From NCBI GenBank assembly GCA_027475525.1, contig JAMWFC010000088.1:1767534-1831533 (forward strand): a stretch of 64,000 nucleotides of DNA, written 5' to 3'. The notes beneath the pieces are model-generated. The model worked only from the letters and a program-made list of their open reading frames with translations. It was not told where the DNA came from and ran no database searches. The DNA is from Macrolepiota albuminosa (taxonomy: Eukaryota > Basidiomycota > Agaricomycetes > Agaricales > Agaricaceae). Below, piece after piece: positions 58,742 to 64,000 of this stretch. A program made the translations under genes and the position numbers. The stretch's first letter is position 1, and every line of letters starts with the position of its first letter.

Positions 58742-60858
58742 ACGGATATGCAGTTTAGGGTGGAGACCAATGCGTCGGACTTCGCGGTGGGCGCAATTTT
58801 GTCGCAGAAGGCGCGGGATGGGGAGTGGCGCCCAGTTGCGTTCTTTTCGAAGTCTATGCAGCCAGCGGAGCGGAATTATGACGTGCACGACAAGGAACTC
58901 TTGTCAGTTGTACGTGCATTTGAGGTGTGGAGGCCATATCTGGAGGGGAGCCCGTTCACGGTGGATGTCTTCTCTGATCACCGAAACTTGGAGTACTTCA
59001 TGATGGTGAGGGACTTAACTCAGCGACAGGCAAGGTGGAGTCTCTTCCTGAACCGTTTTACGTTTGTCATTCATCACAGGGTGGGGGGGACTTAACTCAG
59101 CGACAGGCAAGGTGGAGTCTCTTCCTGAACCGTTTTACGTTTGTCATTCATCACAGGGTGGGGTGGTTGAGCGCTGGGCCTGATGGTCTGTCCCGGCGCC
59201 CAGACCACGAGCCGGCACCAGGCACACATGATAATGCAGGGGAGACGGTGTTATCGGAGCGGCGGGTGGAGAAGCGTGGTGTGGTGGTGCAGTTGGCCTG
59301 GTGCAGGCAGTCGGCAGTGTCGGAACATGTGGCAGCAGCGCAGAGGATAGTGGCTGATGGGACCATCCTGGACAGGATTCGTGAGGTGATGGTGCACGAT
59401 CCATGACTGGCAGCGATCCTGGGTATGGCAGATGCACCGGCACTGGTGAGGTCACAGCTGCGTGATTTTACGGTGGAGGAGGGTGTGGTCCGCTTTCGCG
59501 GCCTCGTGTACGTTCCGAACGACGACGAGGTGAAACGTATGGTCCTGCAATTGTACCACGACTCAATACCAGCAGGGCACCCGGGACAGGTGAACATGCT
59601 GGCTTTAATTGCCCGGAACTATTACTGGCCTCGTATGTCCGAGTTTGTGTGGCGGTATGTGAAAGGGTGCGAGATCTGTCAGCACATCAAGCCCCAGCGT
59701 CAACGCCCATATGGCCCATTGCAACCACTAGAGGTTCCCGATGGTCGGTGGCAGCACGTTTCGACAGACTACGTTGGGCCGCTGCCGGTCTCACGAGGGT
59801 ACGACATGATCCAGGTCGTCTGTGATAAGTCAACTAAGCAGGCCCACTTCCTGGGGGCGCATTCGACTGATGATGCAGCGGCAATGTGCGACACGTTCAT
59901 GGAACGTGTGTGGTGCCTCCATGGCACACCTAAAAAGGTGGTCTCCAACAGGGGGCCGCAGTTCATCGCACGATATGTGAGGCGGATGTGGGAGAGGCTG
60001 GGGATCAAGCCTGCATTGTTGACAGCGCACCACCCGCAGTCAGATGGGCAGACGGAGAGAGTCAATCAGGAGTTGGAAATCTATCTGCACGCGTTCGTCA
60101 ATTACTACCAGGATGACTGGGTGGAATGGTTGCCATTTGCGAAGTTTGCCTACAATAATTGTGTGAGCGCTGCGACAGGGATGTCCCCGTTTTACACGGA
60201 GTATGCTTACAATCCAACATTTTCCGTTGATCCTGTGAACTCTCAGCGGGTGCCCAAGGCTGACGAGCGTCTGGATAAGATTTGCGAGGTGCAAGGGGAG
60301 TTGAGGGCGTTGCTGGAGTTGGCAGCGGCAAGAATGAAGTGGTTTTATAATGTGTGGGTGGATGAGGCGCCGGATTACATAGTGGGAGATCACGTATATT
60401 TGGAGCGCGCGGATTTGCGCTCGGACCGCCCCAACCACAAGCTGGACTTTAAACGGTTCGGTCCCTTCCAGGTGGCACAGAAAATCTCGGACATGGCGTA
60501 TAGGTTGGCGCTGCCAGATGGGTGGTCGATCCACGATGTTTTTCACGTATCGTGCTTGGTGCCTGCATGCGAGGACACGATATTGGGACGACGCCAGGAA
60601 CCTCCCCCCCCGGTGCAGATGGAGTCGGGTGAGGAGGTTGAGATCGAACGCATTTTGCGCGAGAGACGGATGAAAGGGGGTGTACCGGAGTTTTTGGTCC
60701 GCTGGAAGGGGTATGATGAGAGTGAGGACGAGTGGTTAAAAGAGTACGACATGCCACATGCGCTGGAAGCAATCCAGGAGTTCAGAGCAAACGAGAGGAC
60801 ACGTGGAAAGAAAACCAGGTATAGGAGGAGGAGGAGGGAGAGCGGGGGTGGAGGATGA
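58742..60858 (+). pseudogene. Chromovirus A pol, second part: RNase H, integrase, chromodomain
   Basis: RNase H starts QFRVETNASDFAVGAIL with Asn (58769-58771) for the first catalytic Asp. A 77-bp duplication (59010-59163) breaks the frame; TGA at 59404-59406 is CGA-derived. Integrase: HHCC with AGHPGQVNMLALIARNYYW and GCEICQHIK; core STDYVGPLP, VSNRGPQF with Asn (59947-59949) for the second catalytic Asp, and SDGQTERVNQE. C-terminus: VEIERILRERR, then PEFLVRWKGYDESEDEWLKE, a full chromodomain with its aromatic cage residues, which in chromoviruses directs integration to marked chromatin. Stop at 60858. Confidence 0.9.
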
Positions 60859-60909
60859 ACCTTTTTTTCCCTCTCTTTCTTTCCCTTTTTGCATTTACGT
60901 CCATCTTAC

Positions 60910-60923
60910 AAGTGGGGGGCGGG
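60910..60923 (+). other. Polypurine tract of chromovirus A
   Basis: AAGTGGGGGGCGGG (one interrupting C and T) lies directly before the 3' LTR start TGTCACGG at 60924. Confidence 0.65.
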
Positions 60924-61097
60924 TGTCACGGTACACGTGACCACACCCTTACAGTCCCGTAGTTAGTAGTAGATCTCCATCTTTGTCCATTTCGTTCTTA
61001 GGTATGTCATACGGTTACACTATGGTCTCACTAGAATATATTTCGTTCTTAGTGCTATTGACACGCCGCCTTGCGAACTGCTAGTCAAAGCCTTACA
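60924..61097 (+). repeat. 3' LTR of chromovirus A
   Basis: 174 bp, TGTCACGG to CCTTACA, followed by the target duplicate AAAAG (61098-61102). Confidence 0.9.
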
Positions 61098-61118
61098 AAA
61101 AGGAGTGCCGGAACACTG
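61098..61118. mobile_element. Right end of the TA-flanked DNA transposon
   Basis: AAAAGGAGTGCCGGAACACT, then G and TA, is the inverted match of 35902-35922 with one mismatch. Chromovirus A inserted right at the inner edge of this repeat. Confidence 0.65.
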
Positions 61119-61221
61119 TAAAGGCTCGTGCACTGTGGCTGACAGGCAAGTTGAAGACCCGCCACAGCCAGTTTAATATAAACAGACCGAAAGTATTGGA
61201 ACGATCTGTAAGTCTCTCGAT

Positions 61222-63322
61222 ATGTCGGGTTCGTTTTCCGGCGCCGGTGGCTCAAGCTCACCCATCAAGTTCCTAGTATCCACTGGACTTGAACCTAGAA
61301 ACCCGCCACTCAATTCTCTCTGCAACAAAATGGTCACTTCTATGGAGGGACTCTTCCTGGGCCCGATGCCTATACAACAATTCCTAGATGATTTTCTGCC
61401 AAGGGAACCATTTCATACACGATCTCAGTCACAATCCTTGTTACCCTGTTTCAGCCGCAGTCTCTTCGGCAATGCTATCCCAGACGGCACTCCAGAGAAT
61501 GGTATGTATGAGCCTTATGTAAATAAAACTCGCTTAGCACGTTGGTTCAATAACTTACTTTTGGTTGTTAGATGGAGGCCTGCAATGACTTCATCCCTGG
61601 ATTCAAAATGGTTGATACGTCTGGTTATGTAGACAGGGACATGATAAATGACCCATGCATCAAGCCCGACCCCGGTGTGTATCATAAAGATATAGACGTG
61701 TCAAAAAAGGTCACCCAGTTTGGCGAACTCGAGCTGCATAGTGAGCTTAAAGCTCATGACGCAGACAATGCTTTTGTTGATCCCCGAGAGGACAAGGACC
61801 GCAGAAGTTGGGTGTTCGAATCCAAGACTAACGCAGGTGAAGCATCTCGTGGTCAACTGATTCACTATGCAACTGAGTGGTTCAGTTGTCAACATCGCCA
61901 TCATGCATTCACCATCTTCCTTTTTGGGAGATATGTCCGCTTCATCCGGTGGGACCGCGCTGGTGCCATCGTTTCCGAAAATTTCAACTTTAAGACCAAT
62001 TGTACTTTTCTCGTTGAATTTCTATGGAGATTCTCTCACCTCGACGATGCTGGCCGGGGCAGAGACCCATTTGTGCGTCGTGCGACACTTGGAGAAGTGG
62101 AAATCGCTCACAGAGAGCTCGAGCGATGGAAACCTGAGGCCTATCGTCCAGTCGTCGTATTCACTGTTCCTGGTGAGGAAGGCAGGAACCGTGAATTTCT
62201 TGCTTGGGGTTGTCTGTCTGAAACTCGGTCACTCACGGGCCGATGTACTCGACCATATCCTGTGTACGAGATTGCAACAAAGAATAAATACCTCCTGAAG
62301 GACGCGTGGCGGGCACACACTCTGGCTAAGGAGGCCGACATCCTCCGGGACCTCCGAGACGCGCAAGTTGAACACGTTCCGAGGTATGTTTGCGGAGGGG
62401 ACGTAAGCGGCGGTGTTACCAAGACCGATCTTTACGTTACCGTTCAGGAAGCCGAGGAAGATTGGGAGTATGAAGGCGAGGTCAGGAGCCATGACTCTAC
62501 TCCAAAATTGAATGGTTCTTGGAAGTGTGGCGGCAAGTGGTGGAAGGTCCAACGTTTTCACCATCGTTTAGTCTCTGACGTGGTTGGAAAACCTCTCAAG
62601 GCTTTTACGAGCTCTAAACATCTGTTGCTGGTCGTCTCGCATGCGTTCACCGGTGAGTTCAGGCTTATTTCTGAGAATCTGTGACTCAGACACCCCTTAG
62701 CCTGTGAGCAAGCATACATAAAATGCCGTATCTTGCATCGCGACATTAGCGCGAACAATATTCTCATCACCGCTGATGGAGGAATACTCAACGACTGGGA
62801 TATGGCAAAGAAAGAAGATGACATAGCTCGTAGCCGACGGCACGAGCGGACGGTGAGCTCTGATGAAGTACTTATCATACTCACAGCTATTGATAGGGGA
62901 CTTGGGAATTTATGTCAAGCCTGTTGCTTGCAGGACATCATGACGCTCACACGATCCAGGATGATATGGAGTCCTTTGTACTTGTTGTCATCTACCATGC
63001 TCTACGCTATCTTCCCCACAATAGAACAAGCCGGACGCCAAGTATCCTCAACCGTGTTTTCCACCATCGGGTACGTCTTCCTGACGGCGAATATCTAGGT
63101 GGTGAAGCTCGAAGGCATCTCTTCGTGGACAATGATTATATCGGCCATGACTTCCGGTTATCCTCTGCTCCTCTGCATAGATGGGTTAGAGCAGCAATGA
63201 ACCCTGTGAAACAGTGGATAGAGGGCGAGGTGCCAGCAGAAGACATGACTGAGCTAGATATGATAATGTGCCTGCCATCCAACCTTCGCCATTGCCTACA
63301 GCCAACGAACCCATTCCTATAG
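61222..63322 (+). CDS. Fungal-type protein kinase (FunK1 family)
   Basis: Exons 61222-61518, 61572-62652, 62701-62852 and 62897-63322 join in phase to 651 residues. Typical FunK1 order: MYEPYMEACNDFIPGFKMVD across intron 1, SWVFESKT, QLIHYATEW, FGRYVRFIRWDRAGAIVS; then the kinase core CRILHRDISANNILI (HRD), NDWDMAK (DWD in place of DFG), ERTGTWEFMSSLLL across intron 3, and TIQDDMESFVLVVIYHAL. A TATA-like TTTAATATAAAC lies at 61170-61181. Compared with the fragment downstream, the last 18 codons look frameshifted near 63268: another frame continues IPIGPRFLDNHERL to a stop at 63465. FunK1 kinases are much expanded in agaricomycetes; targets unknown. Confidence 0.85.
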
Positions 63323-63465
63323 GTCCTCGTTTCCTCGACAATCACGAGAGATTGGCCAAGAACTTTGATACTTGTTTGCAGGCGGGTGACTGGCCTCCTC
63401 CTGAAGACGACAAGCCACATGATGTCCTAGGGCTTCCAAAGCCTGTGCCTGAGGACGAGTTGTAG

Positions 63466-63690
63466 AGAAGGAGTCAACACTCAGCTTCAGGTTCTACAGG
63501 TAGAGGGTCAGAGACGAGGAGGTCGTCACGAATGCGTACGACTGGAAAGAAACGTCAATCTAATCTTGAGAAGTGATTTGGGGGGCCAGTCATGTGTTCT
63601 CGTATGTATGCTTTTCTTTTATCATTTCAGAACATACTAAATAGGCGTGAAGTAAAGGCTGAATATTGAATTGAAGTCGGCAACGATTGT
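63466..63690. other. Spacer between FunK1 and its damaged copy
   Basis: Short 3' flank of the FunK1 gene. Nothing is supported in it. Confidence 0.4.
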
Positions 63691-63699
63691 CCATTTCTT

Positions 63700-64000
63700 G
63701 CGTGGATGTCCAATTTCCTGTCACCACAGGCCGACGCACTCGAACCTGCATTGTCTACGAGCTTGTAATGAATAGACAATATACTTGCTAAAGGATCGGT
63801 TATCATCTACTCCTCTACATCAACGGGTTAAAGCAGCAATCAAAGCTGTGAAAGAGTGGATAGTTGCGGAATCCCGAACGGCGGCGGAAGATGACATTAG
63901 TGAACTAGAGATGATGGTCGGCGTGGCTGCCCAAGGTGTTCCTGCAGCACCCGAACCTGTTCCTATAGGTCGACGTGTCCTCGTCAACCACGAGCAATTG
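63700..64000 (+). pseudogene. Truncated duplicate of FunK1 kinase gene, runs off window
   Basis: 63729-63765 resembles the coding stretch near 62237 (GRRTRTCIVYEL against GRCTRPYPVYEI). It jumps directly to STPLHQRVKAAIKAVKEWI near 63800-63860, which matches SAPLHRWVRAAMNPVKQWI of the gene upstream. The whole catalytic core is missing between them. The end reads PVPIGRRVLVNHEQL, aligned with the alternative-frame tail of the first gene. An internally deleted tandem duplicate, continuing beyond 64000. Confidence 0.65.

Larger units (their letters stand above)
16805..59163. repeat. Set of 23 tandem duplications, all with 77-bp offset (artefact-like)
   Basis: First-copy starts and second-copy starts: 16805/16882, 26564/26641, 27671/27748, 27774/27851, 30747/30824, 31297/31374, 32528/32605, 33448/33525, 35525/35602, 36043/36120, 40005/40082, 40977/41054, 42533/42610, 42838/42915, 43659/43736, 46354/46431, 48590/48667, 49192/49269, 49740/49817, 53535/53612, 53723/53800, 54651/54728, 59010/59087. 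Each was measured on the numbered sequence. All but 36043 (two mismatches) look exact. They fall in unrelated sequences and shift frames. Confidence 0.92.
36757..61097 (+). mobile_element. Chromovirus A (Ty3/Gypsy, chromodomain), interrupted by Gypsy B
   Basis: Two 174-bp LTRs (36757-36930, 60924-61097) enclose gag, protease, RT, RNase H, integrase and a C-terminal chromodomain, all on the plus strand. The 5-bp duplication AAAAG flanks it (36752-36756, 61098-61102). The two LTRs differ at three positions by eye. Gypsy B sits inside its pol at 40006-58741; without B and other damage the element is about 5.6 kb. The primer site is of the self-priming type (separate entry), as in the Tf1/sushi clade. 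Stops and lost catalytic residues make it inactive. Confidence 0.9.

Noticed and set aside
61819..61832. tRNA B-box-like GTTCGAATCC
   Set aside because: It is coding sequence of FunK1 exon 2 (VFES), with no tRNA fold around it.
1..64000. CRISPR array, bacterial operon or prophage features
   Set aside because: Spliced genes, LTR elements and a Helitron show eukaryotic DNA; no regularly spaced direct repeats with unique spacers were seen.

Overview
The window reads as the nuclear DNA of a mushroom-forming basidiomycete (Agaricomycetes). Host genes are cut by many 39-60 nt GT-AG introns. The gene content fits this group: a fungal-type FunK1 kinase, a DUF6534 seven-helix protein, a second seven-helix protein, and a patatin/NB-ARC/TPR NLR-like gene. 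Helitrons, self-primed chromoviruses and CpG-depleted transposon relics make up the rest. All family names are from pattern recognition of translated motifs; no database search was run.

Layout. 1-6.7 kb: CpG-poor, AT-rich graveyard with two inverted copies of one LTR, a copia relic, a decayed LTR of the large Gypsy family found later, and a LINE relic split by a 241-bp solo LTR with a 5-bp target duplication. 6.7-10.7 kb (-): NLR-like gene, 6 exons, 1264 codons. 12.8-14.7 kb (-): FAD-dependent aromatic monooxygenase, 11 exons. 15.4-15.9 kb: broken monocarboxylate-type MFS gene. 18.0-20.2 kb (+): ACS-family MFS transporter, 17 exons. 21.0-23.1 kb (-): DUF6534 protein. 26.0-27.5 kb (+): seven-helix membrane protein, 8 exons. 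27.65-35.46 kb (-): AT-rich Helitron with one Rep/helicase frame.

35.9-61.1 kb is a nested stack. A TA-flanked inverted-repeat DNA transposon (35902...61118) was hit by chromovirus A (36757-61097, target duplication AAAAG). A's pol was hit by the large Gypsy B (40006-58741, target duplication ACGG). B holds element C in reverse (start at 53089, the rest lost in a 100-N gap). Between B's integrase and its 3' LTR lie spliced genes in antisense. One has 8 exons whose phases all agree; it encodes a 703-residue protein with a Zn2Cys6-like cysteine cluster, a basic stretch and an acidic stretch. After the stack come a FunK1 kinase gene (61.2-63.3 kb) and a damaged second FunK1 copy running off the end.

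Assembly warning: I found 23 direct tandem duplications, every one with an offset of exactly 77 bp. They shift frames in the Helitron and all three LTR elements. Removing one copy of each restores frames and makes the two LTRs of B equal in length (1044 bp). They look like unmerged k-mer overlaps between contigs, not biology.

Likely roles: the monooxygenase and the ACS transporter diverge from a shared 3.3-kb spacer and could serve uptake and hydroxylation of an aromatic acid. The NLR-like gene is a candidate non-self or heterokaryon-recognition receptor. The antisense gene inside B is the best candidate for something undescribed.
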